Source: Phyllobacterium myrsinacearum
GTDB taxonomy: Bacteria > Pseudomonadota > Alphaproteobacteria > Rhizobiales > Rhizobiaceae
Assembly (NCBI RefSeq): GCF_014138285.1
Contig: NZ_JACGXN010000007.1
Location: 124,001 to 188,000 of the forward strand
Direction of reading: 5' to 3'
Length of the DNA: 64,000 nt
Shown here: in pieces, positions 44,366 through 52,832 of the stretch
Layout: every line of letters starts with the position of its first letter
Numbering within the stretch: position 1 is the first letter of the stretch
The notes under the pieces: generated by a model
Told to the model about the DNA's origin: nothing
Databases searched by the model: none
Seen by the model: only the letters and a program-made list of their open reading frames with translations
Made by a program: the position numbers and the translations under genes

Positions 44366-44800
44366 ATGGCTCTCAATCTCGTCAAACTTTGTGTCGGCTG
44401 CACTGCGATCGAAGATCTTGCAGCGTGGATCGATTTCCGTCTGGATGAGCGCAGGCGCGCCGGTCTTTCGCCGGAGCAGTTCCATACGACCCGCATGGTT
44501 CCCAAGCGTGTCGAGGAGTTGCTGGCGGGAGGATCGCTCTATTGGGTGATCAAGGGCAATGTTCAGTGCCGCCAGATATTGACGGATATTCGCACCTTTA
44601 CCGATGATGAGGGGATCTCACGCTGCCATCTGGTGCTTGATCCAAGAATCATTGTGACGGAATGGCAGCCACGCCGGGCATTTCAGGGCTGGCGGTATCT
44701 TACAAGTGAGGACGCACCGGCAGATGAAGGGAAGGGCAAGGGCCGAGCCAAGCTGCCGCCGGAACTGCGTAACGAATTGGCGTCCCTCGGTCTGCTGTAA
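44366..44800 (+). CDS. DUF1489 family protein
   Basis: Predicted 144-residue soluble protein of family DUF1489, common in alphaproteobacteria and of unknown function. Typical features are the start MALNLVKLCVGC, then HTTRMVPKRVEELLAGGSLYWVIKG near 40-64 and the C-terminal RRAFQGWRYLT. The CVGC pair at 9-12 is shared in the family as far as remembered. It is convergent with a small gene that ends at 44817, and no operon partner is obvious. Confidence 0.85.
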   Translation: MALNLVKLCVGCTAIEDLAAWIDFRLDERRRAGLSPEQFHTTRMVPKRVEELLAGGSLYWVIKGNVQCRQILTDIRTFTDDEGISRCHLVLDPRIIVTEWQPRRAFQGWRYLTSEDAPADEGKGKGRAKLPPELRNELASLGLL

Positions 44801-44816
44801 GCAGCACCACCTCTTA

Positions 44817-45077
44817 TCAGGAAATCCGTATCCGGACAGCGGAAACGCCGTTGCGATTGTCAGAGCGAATACGCAGTTTGACTTGCGGCATCGCCGCGCG
44901 GCGGGTTCTGGCGGCTTGGCATAGAAGAACGTTCACCAGATCCATTGTTTTGAATGCAGAATTGCCGCGCCGCATGTCGGCAAGGCGCTGTGCAGCCTGT
45001 TGCAAGCCGCCAAACAGCGACCGCGATTCCTTGCCGGCAGCTCCGGCTGGACGATGGAAATCATTGACAATAGACAT
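44817..45077 (-). CDS. Hypothetical protein, 86 residues
   Basis: The reverse strand has an 86-codon frame from ATG at 45077 with a well-placed AGAGGG 8 bases upstream. The product is basic (about one residue in six is Arg or Lys), has a central SAFKTMDLVNVLLCQAARTRR segment and no membrane span or known motif. It lies between the D,D-carboxypeptidase and DUF1489 genes and starts 49 bases after the carboxypeptidase stop, on the same strand, so they may be co-transcribed. The family is not recognised. Confidence 0.5.
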   Translation of the reverse strand: MSIVNDFHRPAGAAGKESRSLFGGLQQAAQRLADMRRGNSAFKTMDLVNVLLCQAARTRRAAMPQVKLRIRSDNRNGVSAVRIRIS

Positions 45078-45125
45078 TCGCAAAACCCTCTACTTCAGAC
45101 AATTGGGTCTTTCGGATTCTTTGCC

Positions 45126-46544
45126 TTACGATTGCGGTGCAATCGCAAAGCAGTTGAAATTCTGGCGCTTCAGCGCAACGCAGGCATTGTTTGCCGCCTT
45201 GGCTGAGGCAATACCGGTAAAGCGGGCCCGGTAGTACGTGGCGGAACCCTTCTGGAATTTTTCCGTATAGGGAGCGAGTGATCCAACGGGCCCGCCAACT
45301 TCCGAAGCCGCACGGGCGAGGATTGCCTTGGCGTCGTCGTCGCTGCCCATTGAACCGATCTGGACCATCCAGCCGATGGCCGAGCTCTTTTCGGGAGCGG
45401 AGGCCGTTGTAACCGGATCAACGTCGGCGGCTTCTTCCGCCTCGGCGACATCAGCCCGTGCTGTCGGGGTCGGAACGCGCAGGATCTGGGCCGCAGGCGA
45501 TGCTTGTGCCGGTGCGGAAGCATAGGCAGTTGCTGTCACGACATTGCTGGTTTTCGCCACAACTTCTTCGCGCTGCACAGGCATCGGTGCATCTTCCTCT
45601 TCCGGAAGGTCGATAGCCGCGACCTGAACTTTGCTGTTTTTGCGGGATGCGAGGAGATTGCCCCCGTCGCGACGCGATGCGCCAGGCAGATACTGTTCGA
45701 TCAGCTTGGCCATCTGGGCATCACGGGCACCACCGCTCGTACCGCCCATGACAACGGCGACCATCTTCTTGCCGTCTACATTCACGGAGGAAACAAGGTT
45801 GAAACCGGAATCGCGGGTGTAACCGGTCTTGATGCCATCAACACCGCGGACTTTGCCGAGCAAGCGGTTGTGACCGGCAATGCGGCGGCCGCGATAGCTG
45901 AAGCTGCGGGTGGAGAAATAGTCGTAATACTGCGGGAAATGCTCACGCAAAGCGATGCCGAGTAGTGCAAGATCACGTGCCGAAGAGCGCTGCTGCGGAT
46001 TGGGCAGGCCGGAGGCATTGCGGAATGTGGTGTTGCGCATGCCGAGCTGGCGCGCCTTGTTGGTCATCATCTGCGCAAAGCGCTGTTCCGATCCACCGAG
46101 ATACTCGCCGATCGCCGTGGCCGAATCGTTGGCCGATTTGGTGATGACGGAGAGAATGGCAGCTTCGGCGCTGATCGTCTGACCGGGCTTGAAGCCGATC
46201 TTTGTCGGTGGCTGCCCGGCAGCATAGGCAGAAACCGGAATGGGCGTCGACTTCGAAACCTTGCCGGCTTCCATTGCCTCAAACAGCATGTAGAGCGTCA
46301 TCATCTTGGTCAGCGATGCCGGAAAGCGCTGGGCATCCGCGTTGGAAGAGTAGAGCGTCTTGCCGGTATTGGCATCGACTACAATGGCAGAAGCCTTCGA
46401 TGACGCGGCAGCTTTTGGGGCTTCCATGAAGCCTATTCCAGAAGCAAGCGCCAAGGCCAGGAATGTATGGGTTAGTCTGGTATAAAGTCTGGAACCTTGG
46501 CGGGCTGGATAAAGCACAATCAACACCTGCTCATACTGAAGCAT
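45126..46544 (-). CDS. D-alanyl-D-alanine carboxypeptidase (class A PBP) with C-terminal SPOR domain
   Basis: Predicted 472-residue periplasmic enzyme that trims pentapeptides of peptidoglycan. After an N-terminal signal sequence (hydrophobic part about 26-40) come the penicillin-binding motifs: SxxK in FPASLTKMMT, SxN in TKSANDSATA and KTG in VDGIKTGYTRD. A Pro/Ala-rich linker (about 300-385) leads to a SPOR domain, WMVQIGSMGSDDDAKAIL to the end, which binds denuded glycan strands at division sites. This fused form is typical of rhizobia. The first ATG lacks a good ribosome site; GTG codons 6 to 9 residues later are alternatives. Confidence 0.9.
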   Translation of the reverse strand: MLQYEQVLIVLYPARQGSRLYTRLTHTFLALALASGIGFMEAPKAAASSKASAIVVDANTGKTLYSSNADAQRFPASLTKMMTLYMLFEAMEAGKVSKSTPIPVSAYAAGQPPTKIGFKPGQTISAEAAILSVITKSANDSATAIGEYLGGSEQRFAQMMTNKARQLGMRNTTFRNASGLPNPQQRSSARDLALLGIALREHFPQYYDYFSTRSFSYRGRRIAGHNRLLGKVRGVDGIKTGYTRDSGFNLVSSVNVDGKKMVAVVMGGTSGGARDAQMAKLIEQYLPGASRRDGGNLLASRKNSKVQVAAIDLPEEEDAPMPVQREEVVAKTSNVVTATAYASAPAQASPAAQILRVPTPTARADVAEAEEAADVDPVTTASAPEKSSAIGWMVQIGSMGSDDDAKAILARAASEVGGPVGSLAPYTEKFQKGSATYYRARFTGIASAKAANNACVALKRQNFNCFAIAPQS

Positions 46545-46685
46545 ATATGGAATTCAACTGACGGAATGTTGCGTCAGATACGGATCGCTGAACATTAGCC
46601 GCAACAGCGTTACCAAACTGTTTATGGTAACTGGAAAGTTCACAAATTCCCGGGCATTCGGTCTTTTAAAAGTCGTGATAATTAT

Positions 46686-46731
46686 TGCACTGCACAAAAA
46701 AATTGACTTTTTGTGCAGTGCACACTAGATA
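46686..46731 (+). promoter_or_regulatory. Phasin promoter embedded in a perfect inverted repeat
   Basis: TGCACTGCACAAAAA (46686-46700) is the exact complement of 46708-46722. The 7 bases between them contain TTGAC, and TTGACT (46703-46708) lies 17 bases before TAGATA (46726-46731), a good housekeeping promoter. TGC-rich repeats are known targets of PhaR, the polyhydroxybutyrate-sensing repressor of phasin genes. A bound dimer here would cover the -35 element. Confidence 0.65.
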
Positions 46732-46768
46732 ACGGCAACAAACAAATTTCTCCATGGAAGGATTTATC

Positions 46769-47101
46769 ATGGCCAATCCGTTCGAAACTCTGAGTGAATC
46801 CAGCAAGGAATTCGTCAACAACTCCATGAAGAGTGTCTCTGCTCTTTCGCAGGGTTTGCAGACAATCGCCAATGAGGCCGCTGAATACTCCAAGAAGTCT
46901 TTCGAGGACGGCACCGCACTTGTTGAAAAGCTCGGTACGACAAAATCGGTCGAGCAGCTCTACGAAGCCCAGACTGTTTTCTCCAAGAAGGCTTACGAAG
47001 CTTTTGTTGCCCAGGCTACCAAGTTCGGCGAACTCTATGCCGACCTCGCCAAGGAGGCCTACAAGCCTTACGAAGCTGCGGTTGCCAAGGTTACCAAATA
47101 A
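46769..47101 (+). CDS. phaP: Phasin family protein
   Basis: Predicted 110-residue, almost wholly helical and amphipathic protein that coats polyhydroxyalkanoate granules. Heptad-like stretches run through [20 protein letters not shown] and [21 protein letters not shown], then the phasin-typical [40 protein letters not shown] in the C-terminal half. ATG at 46769 has GGAAGG 7 bases upstream, better than the ATG at 46754. It is a single-gene unit with its own promoter (46703-46731) and a strong terminator (47130-47160), as expected for an abundant granule protein. Confidence 0.88.
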   Translation: MANPFETLSESSKEFVNNSMKSVSALSQGLQTIANEAAEYSKKSFEDGTALVEKLGTTKSVEQLYEAQTVFSKKAYEAFVAQATKFGELYADLAKEAYKPYEAAVAKVTK

Positions 47102-47129
47102 ATCCAGTTTCATTTCTGGGTCAGATGAG

Positions 47130-47160
47130 GTCCGGTTGCCATCGCAACCGGACTTTTTTT
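47130..47160 (+). terminator. Rho-independent terminator of the phasin gene
   Basis: GTCCGGTTGC (47130-47139) pairs perfectly with GCAACCGGAC (47144-47153) around a 4-base loop, followed by seven or more T. A textbook intrinsic terminator. Confidence 0.92.
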
Positions 47161-47280
47161 GTCTCTGACACCCAAAACAGGCTGTGCAGCGGCAAGTTGA
47201 TATTGCATGCTTCGAGAGAGGGCTTAAAATCGACGCGTTGCGACCTACATAGGATACACAGGGCAACACATGACCACGAA

Positions 47281-47652
47281 ATGCGGGTATCGGAAGAGAT
47301 GAAGCGGTTTGCACCAACAATGCAAGATGAAGACAAAGGCAGCGGCAATGGCCCCGGCCGGGGAACGGCTGTCATCACACGAACCAAGCCAAAGCTGAAG
47401 AAGCCGAGTCTTTACCGGGTGTTGCTCCTGAATGACGATTACACTCCCATGGAATTCGTCATTCACGTTCTGGAACGTTTTTTCCAGAAAAACAAAGAAG
47501 ATGCCACACGCATCATGCTTCATGTGCATAATCATGGAGTCGGAGAGTGTGGAGTCTTTACCTATGAGGTCGCGGAGTCCAAGATGACCCAAGTCATGGA
47601 CTATGCGCGGCAAAACCAACATCCGCTGCAATGCGTGATGGAGAAAAAGTGA
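47281..47652 (+). CDS. clpS: ATP-dependent Clp protease adaptor ClpS
   Basis: Predicted adaptor of up to 123 residues that delivers N-end-rule substrates to ClpAP. The core is unmistakable: [27 protein letters not shown] near 44-70, then [21 protein letters not shown] and [10 protein letters not shown] at the end; the Asn-Asp pair and His residues that bind the destabilising N-terminus are present. The start is uncertain: ATGs at 47281, 47299 and 47320 all precede the conserved part, and none has an ideal ribosome site. It is followed by clpA after 6 bases, forming the usual clpSA operon. Confidence 0.92.
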   Translation: MRVSEEMKRFAPTMQDEDKGSGNGPGRGTAVITRTKPKLKKPSLYRVLLLNDDYTPMEFVIHVLERFFQKNKEDATRIMLHVHNHGVGECGVFTYEVAESKMTQVMDYARQNQHPLQCVMEKK

Positions 47653-47658
47653 GGTTTC

Positions 47659-50133
47659 ATGCCATCTTTCTCACCTAGTCTGGAGCGGGCCCTCCATCAG
47701 GCGCTGACAATCGCGAACGAGCATCATCATGAATATGCAACGCTGGAGCATCTGCTCCTCGCGCTCATCGATGATCAGGACGCGAGCAGTGTCATGCGCG
47801 CCTGCAATGTTGACCTCGCACAGTTAACCCGCACCGTGACCGATTATGTCGATCACGAACTGGATAACCTTGTCACCGGGTATGACGAGGATTCAAAGCC
47901 AACCGCCGCGTTCCAGCGTGTCATCCAGCGTGCAGTTATTCACGTTCAGTCCTCCAACCGTGAAGAAGTTACCGGCGCCAATGTTCTTGTGGCAATTTTT
48001 GCCGAGCGGGAAAGCCATGCGGCATTCTTCCTGCAGGAACAGCAGATGACCCGTTATGACGCGGTCAATTATATCTCCCATGGCATCTCGAAGCGCCCCG
48101 GCGCAGCTGAGCCGCGTACCCCGTTGGGTGCGGAGAGCAACAATGAAGAAAACCATGCTGCCGAGTCCGAAGAGGGCGCGACAAAGAAAAAGCAGGATGC
48201 CCTGACGGCCTATTGCAACAATCTGAACGACCGGGCGAAAGCAGGCAAGATCGATCCGCTGATCGGCCGTGATCAGGAGATCAACCGTACGATCCAGATT
48301 CTTTGCCGCCGTTCCAAGAACAACCCGCTCTATGTCGGCGATCCAGGTGTTGGCAAGACAGCCATCGCCGAAGGTCTTGCCAAGCGGATTGTCGAAGGCA
48401 AGGTTCCGTCCGTATTGGCGGATGCAACGGTGTTTTCGCTTGATATGGGCACGTTGCTTGCCGGAACACGCTATCGCGGTGATTTCGAAGAACGTTTGAA
48501 ACAGGTCATCAAGGAACTCGAAGAGTTTCCGGGTGCGATCCTTTTCATCGACGAGATTCACACGATCATCGGTGCCGGCGCCACTTCGGGCGGCGCAATG
48601 GATGCGTCGAACCTTCTGAAGCCGGCATTGTCATCCGGTGCGATTCGTTGCATCGGTTCAACGACTTACAAGGAATTCCGCCAGTTCTTTGAAAAGGACC
48701 GGGCACTTGTTCGCCGTTTCCAGAAGATCGACGTCAATGAACCATCCATCCCGGATGCCATTGAGATCATGAAGGGGCTTCGCCCGTATTTCGAGGACTT
48801 CCACAAGGTCAAGTACACGGTGGAAGCCATCAAATCGGCTGTTGAACTGTCGGCGCGCTATATCAACGACCGCAAGTTGCCTGACAAGGCAATCGACGTG
48901 ATCGATGAGACAGGTGCCAGCCAGATGCTTCTGCCGGAAGGAAAGCGCAAGAAGTCCATTGGCGTCAAGGAAATCGAGGCAACCATTGCCACGATGGCTC
49001 GCATCCCGCCGAAGACTGTTTCCAAGGATGACGAAGCGGTTCTGTCCAATCTCGAGGCTGAACTGAAGCGTGTTGTCTATGGTCAGGACCTTGCAATTGA
49101 AGCTCTGTCTTCCTCGATCAAGCTGGCCCGTGCCGGACTGCGCGAACCGGAGAAGCCGATTGGCTCCTACCTGTTCTCGGGCCCGACCGGCGTCGGCAAA
49201 ACGGAAGTTGCCAAGCAACTGGCGCTGTCACTCGGCGTGGAACTCCTGCGTTTCGACATGTCGGAATACATGGAGCGTCACACGGTCTCGCGTCTGCTCG
49301 GTGCACCTCCCGGCTATGTCGGCTTCGATCAGGGCGGTCTTCTGACCGATGGCGTCGATCAGCATCCGCATTGCGTGCTGCTGCTTGACGAAATCGAAAA
49401 AGCCCATCCGGATCTGTTCAACATCCTGTTGCAGGTGATGGATCACGGCAAGCTGACCGATCACAATGGCAAGCAGATCGATTTCCGCAATGTCATTCTG
49501 ATCATGACAACCAATGCGGGTGCTTCCGATGCTGCACGCTCGGCCATCGGTTTCGGCTCGTCCCGTCGTGAAGGCGATGACATGGAAGCGATCAACCGGC
49601 TGTTTACACCGGAGTTCCGCAACCGTCTCGATGCCATCATTCCGTTCGGTCCTCTGCCGATCCCGGTCATCCATCAGGTGGTTCAGAAGTTCGTCATTCA
49701 GCTTGAGGCACAACTTGCCGATCGCGGCGTGACGTTCGATCTGAAGCCTGAAGCAATCGCCTGGCTCGCTGAAAAGGGCTACGATGACCGCATGGGTGCT
49801 CGTCCGCTTGGCCGTGTTATTCAGGAGTACATCAAGAAGCCACTGGCTGATGAAGTGCTGTTTGGCAGGCTGAAGAAGGGCGGTACCGTTGCGGTATCGG
49901 TCGGCGAGAAGGCGGATGGTTCCAAGGGTCTTGTCCTTGACTACATCGCCGATGAAGTGGTGGTGAAGCCGAAGCAGGAGATTGCCGCCCAGAAGAAGCC
50001 GGTGGTCAAGAAGAAGCCCGCGCCGAAGAAGCCGATACTTGAAAAAGCGACGGCTGGGCCTTCTATCGCCGACGAACCGACGCCGCCGTCACGCGGCAAG
50101 GCATCGGTGCCCAAGGTACCGCGCAAGAAGTAA
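47659..50133 (+). CDS. clpA: ATP-dependent Clp protease ATP-binding subunit ClpA
   Basis: Predicted 824-residue AAA+ unfoldase. Order: Clp N domain (1 to about 145, two repeats starting SPSLERALHQALTIANEHHHEYAT), AAA1 with Walker A GDPGVGKT near 228-235, and AAA2 with Walker A GPTGVGKT near 508-515 and FRNRLDAIIPFGPL. The ClpP-binding loop should lie near 610. The C-terminus from about 775 is a Lys/Pro-rich tail (VKKKPAPKKPI and onwards) of 50 residues that Escherichia coli ClpA lacks. GAGGT precedes the ATG. It is co-transcribed with clpS and ends at a clear terminator. Confidence 0.95.
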   Translation: MPSFSPSLERALHQALTIANEHHHEYATLEHLLLALIDDQDASSVMRACNVDLAQLTRTVTDYVDHELDNLVTGYDEDSKPTAAFQRVIQRAVIHVQSSNREEVTGANVLVAIFAERESHAAFFLQEQQMTRYDAVNYISHGISKRPGAAEPRTPLGAESNNEENHAAESEEGATKKKQDALTAYCNNLNDRAKAGKIDPLIGRDQEINRTIQILCRRSKNNPLYVGDPGVGKTAIAEGLAKRIVEGKVPSVLADATVFSLDMGTLLAGTRYRGDFEERLKQVIKELEEFPGAILFIDEIHTIIGAGATSGGAMDASNLLKPALSSGAIRCIGSTTYKEFRQFFEKDRALVRRFQKIDVNEPSIPDAIEIMKGLRPYFEDFHKVKYTVEAIKSAVELSARYINDRKLPDKAIDVIDETGASQMLLPEGKRKKSIGVKEIEATIATMARIPPKTVSKDDEAVLSNLEAELKRVVYGQDLAIEALSSSIKLARAGLREPEKPIGSYLFSGPTGVGKTEVAKQLALSLGVELLRFDMSEYMERHTVSRLLGAPPGYVGFDQGGLLTDGVDQHPHCVLLLDEIEKAHPDLFNILLQVMDHGKLTDHNGKQIDFRNVILIMTTNAGASDAARSAIGFGSSRREGDDMEAINRLFTPEFRNRLDAIIPFGPLPIPVIHQVVQKFVIQLEAQLADRGVTFDLKPEAIAWLAEKGYDDRMGARPLGRVIQEYIKKPLADEVLFGRLKKGGTVAVSVGEKADGSKGLVLDYIADEVVVKPKQEIAAQKKPVVKKKPAPKKPILEKATAGPSIADEPTPPSRGKASVPKVPRKK

Positions 50134-50135
50134 TG

Positions 50136-50163
50136 AAAAGGCCGCCTTCGGGCGGCCTTTTTC
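50136..50163 (+). terminator. Rho-independent terminator of clpSA
   Basis: AAAAGGCCGCC (50136-50146), a TTCG loop, and GGCGGCCTTTTT (50151-50162). The stem starts 3 bases after the clpA stop. Because the A-run and T-run are symmetric it could work in both directions. Confidence 0.93.
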
Positions 50164-50198
50164 TTGCCGGTATGGCAGGATCAGGTTATCGGTTGGGT

Positions 50199-50954
50199 AT
50201 GGCCGATTCCGAATTCTCTCCCGCGCCAATGCCAGAAGATGACAGCCTGAGAACGCGATTCTCGTGGTTTCTCTCCGGCGTGTCCATGATCTTCAGTATT
50301 CCGGCCTTCATTCTCATGACCGCGCATGTGGGCTTTGCCGGCTTTGCCAGCGAGAACGGTGTATCCCTGCTGCAGGCGGCCTTCATGGTCGCGACAATCT
50401 GGGCGCTTCCTGCAAATATTGTCCTGATCGGCGCGATTTCCGGCGGGTATTCACTTCTCGGTGCCGCCATTGCCGTCGGCCTGTCATCCATACGGCTGAT
50501 GCCGATGGTGGCCGCATTCATCCCCGAGATGCGCGGTCCGAACACCCGCAGGATCACGCTGCTTTTTCTGTCGCATTTCATTGCCGTGACTGCCTGGGTG
50601 ATGGGCATGGAGCGTTTCCAGCATATTCCGCGCAATATGCGCGTGAGTTATTTCGCCGGTCTTGGCATGACGTTGACCGTGACCAACACCCTTGTCGTGG
50701 CGCTTGTCTATTTTCTGTCGACGGATTTTCCGCCGATTGTTTTTGCCGGGTTGTTCTTTCTAACCCCCATGTATTTTCTCACGTCGCTATGGGGATCCGC
50801 CCGCGACCGGTCGATCCATGTGGCCATGGTATCGGGGCTTTTGCTGTTCCCGCTCGTGCATCATCTGGCGCCAGCCTATGATCTGTTGTTGACGGGATTT
50901 GCCGGCGGCGGCGTGACGATGGGATATGTGCGGTGGGCGAGGGCGCGCGCATGA
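50199..50954 (+). CDS. azlC: AzlC-family transporter (large subunit of branched-chain amino acid exporter)
   Basis: Predicted 251-residue membrane protein with about seven segments. The AzlC pattern is seen in FLSGVSMIFSIPAFILMTAHVGFAG and AAIAVGLSSIRLMPMVAAFIPEMRG (about 85-115), where the Ser-Ile-Arg is characteristic of the family. With AzlD it exports branched-chain or other amino acids. ATG at 50199 is chosen, although no strong ribosome site exists; ATG at 50172 and 50133 are alternatives, and the latter would lie across the clpA terminator. It overlaps azlD by 4 bases (ATGA). Confidence 0.82.
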   Translation: MADSEFSPAPMPEDDSLRTRFSWFLSGVSMIFSIPAFILMTAHVGFAGFASENGVSLLQAAFMVATIWALPANIVLIGAISGGYSLLGAAIAVGLSSIRLMPMVAAFIPEMRGPNTRRITLLFLSHFIAVTAWVMGMERFQHIPRNMRVSYFAGLGMTLTVTNTLVVALVYFLSTDFPPIVFAGLFFLTPMYFLTSLWGSARDRSIHVAMVSGLLLFPLVHHLAPAYDLLLTGFAGGGVTMGYVRWARARA

Positions 50955-51301
50955 CCTGGCACAGCCTGACCGACTGGTGGTGGCCCTATATCTTCATCCT
51001 GCTCGCCGGATGGCTGCCCACGGATATTTGGCGGTATCTCGGTGTCTTTGTCGGCGGCAAGGTGCGCGAGGACTCTGACGCACTGATAGCCGTGCGTGCC
51101 GTTGCCACAGCTCTTGTTGCAGGTGTGATCGCCCAGCTCATTCTCTACCCGAGCGGATCGCTTGCCGAATCGTCGGTTTTTCTGCGTATCGGTGCAGCCG
51201 CTGCCGGATTTCTGGCCTATTTACGTCTTGGCCGCCATGTTATTGTCAGTGTGATTGCCGCTGAGATCGTCCTGATAACAGGGCTCTTTCTCGATTTTTA
51301 G
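50951..51301 (+). CDS. azlD: AzlD-family transporter (small subunit)
   Basis: Predicted 116-residue protein with four membrane segments, the usual AzlD size. It begins MTWHSLTDWWWPYIFILLAGWLPTDIWRYLGV, with the family's conserved Pro-Thr, and continues with AVRAVATALVAGVIAQLILYPSG. The start overlaps the azlC stop, so the two are co-translated. Together they form a heteromeric amino acid exporter. Confidence 0.83.
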   Translation: MTWHSLTDWWWPYIFILLAGWLPTDIWRYLGVFVGGKVREDSDALIAVRAVATALVAGVIAQLILYPSGSLAESSVFLRIGAAAAGFLAYLRLGRHVIVSVIAAEIVLITGLFLDF

Positions 51302-51341
51302 CTTTGATTAAGGCAATCGCTTAACGCGATGAACATTCCAG

Positions 51342-51371
51342 CCCCCTAAGTTTGACGACGTACTTAAGGGG
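51342..51371 (+). promoter_or_regulatory. Hairpin that pairs with the ribosome site of the PAP2 gene
   Basis: CCCCCTAAGT (51342-51351) and ACTTAAGGGG (51362-51371) pair with one wobble around a 10-base loop. The second arm includes AAGGGG, the Shine-Dalgarno sequence of the PAP2 gene at 51379. Folding would limit translation, in the manner of thermometers or simple leader switches. Confidence 0.45.
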
Positions 51372-51378
51372 AGCCAAG

Positions 51379-52317
51379 ATGAGGTCCGATATTCAGACCC
51401 TTTGGAAAGCATCAATCGTTACCGGAATACTGCTCATTGATGCGGTCTGGATTGTTATGTCCGACTTCCAGTTTGATACCTTGAGCGCTTTGAAGGCGAT
51501 TATCTTGACCGGCATTTGCGGAGGTATCGCCTATATCTACCATGCCAAGCGGCCGATGCGTCATTTCAATGTGATGTGCGTTGAAACGGCTGTTCTGGTG
51601 GCGTTCAGCGCAGCCGCCGCTGTACTGAGTTATCTGGTGACATCGCTAGATTTTCCTGCTGTTGACGCCGAGCTTGTGCGCCTTGATGCTTTATTTGGCT
51701 TCGATTGGCTTGCCTATGCGCGTTATGTCGGGGAACATCCATCGTTGGGTCTTCTGTTCTCATTCACTTATGTCACGACGTTGGTGCAAGTCGCATTTGC
51801 AGTCATTGTTTTCGGGGTGATGGGGGATGTGAAGAAGGCGCAACATTTTGTAGCAGCTGTCATGGCGGGCGCTCTAGTGTGCATCCTCATTTCGGCAATT
51901 CTGCCTGCAGCGGGAGCACTGGCAACAATCAGACCGGCGGAAACCCTGTGGGGAATACACAGGCCGGTCGTGGATCTCGCCTACAAGCAGACTTTCTTTG
52001 ATCTTCGATCTGGCGTTGAACAGCGGGTTTCGCTGTATTCCATTAAAGGACTGATCGCATTTCCATCTTATCATGGAACCCTCTCAGTCCTTCTGGTGCT
52101 GGCTTTTTGCGGTGTCCGTATATGGTTTTTACCGATCCTGCTATTGAACATAATTATCCTGATCGCCACGCCAATCGAGGGCGGACACCATCTGGTTGAT
52201 GTCATTGCGGGTGTCGGCGTCGCTCTGTTGTGCTGGTATGGAACCGGACTGTTCTATAGATCAGCCCGTCTTCATCCAGCTGGTAAAGCTTCCCGTCCGG
52301 TTATGACGACAGCCTAA
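51379..52317 (+). CDS. PAP2-superfamily membrane protein
   Basis: Predicted 312-residue membrane protein with about eight segments. The phosphatase motif region is PSYHGTLSVLLVLAFCGVR near 231-249 with catalytic His, and GGHHLVDVIAGVGVALLCW near 272-290, matching the inositol-phosphorylceramide-synthase-like PAP2 subgroup. Likely roles are lipid phosphatase or phosphotransferase at the outer face of the inner membrane. AAGGGGAG precedes ATG 51379. The gene looks less GC-rich than its neighbours. It overlaps the convergent HIT gene by 4 bases. Confidence 0.82.
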   Translation: MRSDIQTLWKASIVTGILLIDAVWIVMSDFQFDTLSALKAIILTGICGGIAYIYHAKRPMRHFNVMCVETAVLVAFSAAAAVLSYLVTSLDFPAVDAELVRLDALFGFDWLAYARYVGEHPSLGLLFSFTYVTTLVQVAFAVIVFGVMGDVKKAQHFVAAVMAGALVCILISAILPAAGALATIRPAETLWGIHRPVVDLAYKQTFFDLRSGVEQRVSLYSIKGLIAFPSYHGTLSVLLVLAFCGVRIWFLPILLLNIIILIATPIEGGHHLVDVIAGVGVALLCWYGTGLFYRSARLHPAGKASRPVMTTA

Positions 52318-52748
52318 TCCAACTGCGCGAGTGCCACTCTGATTTTTTCAGCGTTTGCGGCGAGCAGTCCCTGATCTTCCATCTGTCCCGTATGAGGCTT
52401 CAACGCGACGCCTTCAAAGCGCGGAATGATATGGAAATGCAGATGGAAAACCGTTTGACCGGAAGCGGGTTCATTGAACTGAATCACGGTAACGCCATCG
52501 GCGTTGAAAGCGGATTTCACGGCACGGGCGAGTTTCTGCGTTGTTGCAATCACTGCCGCAAGACTGGCCGGAGCAACATCGAGAATATTACGCGATGGCT
52601 GTTTCGGTATAACGAGACAGTGACCATTGCCCTGAGGCATCACATCCATGAAGGCGTAGGTGTCGGCATTCTCATAAAGCTTGTGGGAAGGAATTTCACC
52701 ACGGAGGATTTTCGCAAACACGTTGTTGTCGTCATAGATCTGGCTCAT
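52314..52748 (-). CDS. HIT family protein (HinT-like)
   Basis: Predicted 144-residue histidine-triad hydrolase of nucleoside phosphoramidates or similar. The triad is in VFHLHFHIIPR near 98-108; the N-terminal NNVFAKILRGEIPSHKLYEN and NGHCLVIPKQP are standard. It is the last gene of a leftward group RidA, glycerophosphodiesterase, FemAB-like protein and HIT, although gaps of 84 and 117 bases separate the last three. The physiological substrate is not known. Confidence 0.92.
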   Translation of the reverse strand: MSQIYDDNNVFAKILRGEIPSHKLYENADTYAFMDVMPQGNGHCLVIPKQPSRNILDVAPASLAAVIATTQKLARAVKSAFNADGVTVIQFNEPASGQTVFHLHFHIIPRFEGVALKPHTGQMEDQGLLAANAEKIRVALAQLD

Positions 52749-52832
52749 GGGGCACCCGTCTTTCCTGAATGATGAATCGGATGTTTGCCATGTGGCGCGA
52801 CAAGGTCAAGCGTACCTGCCGAAATGTTGCTG

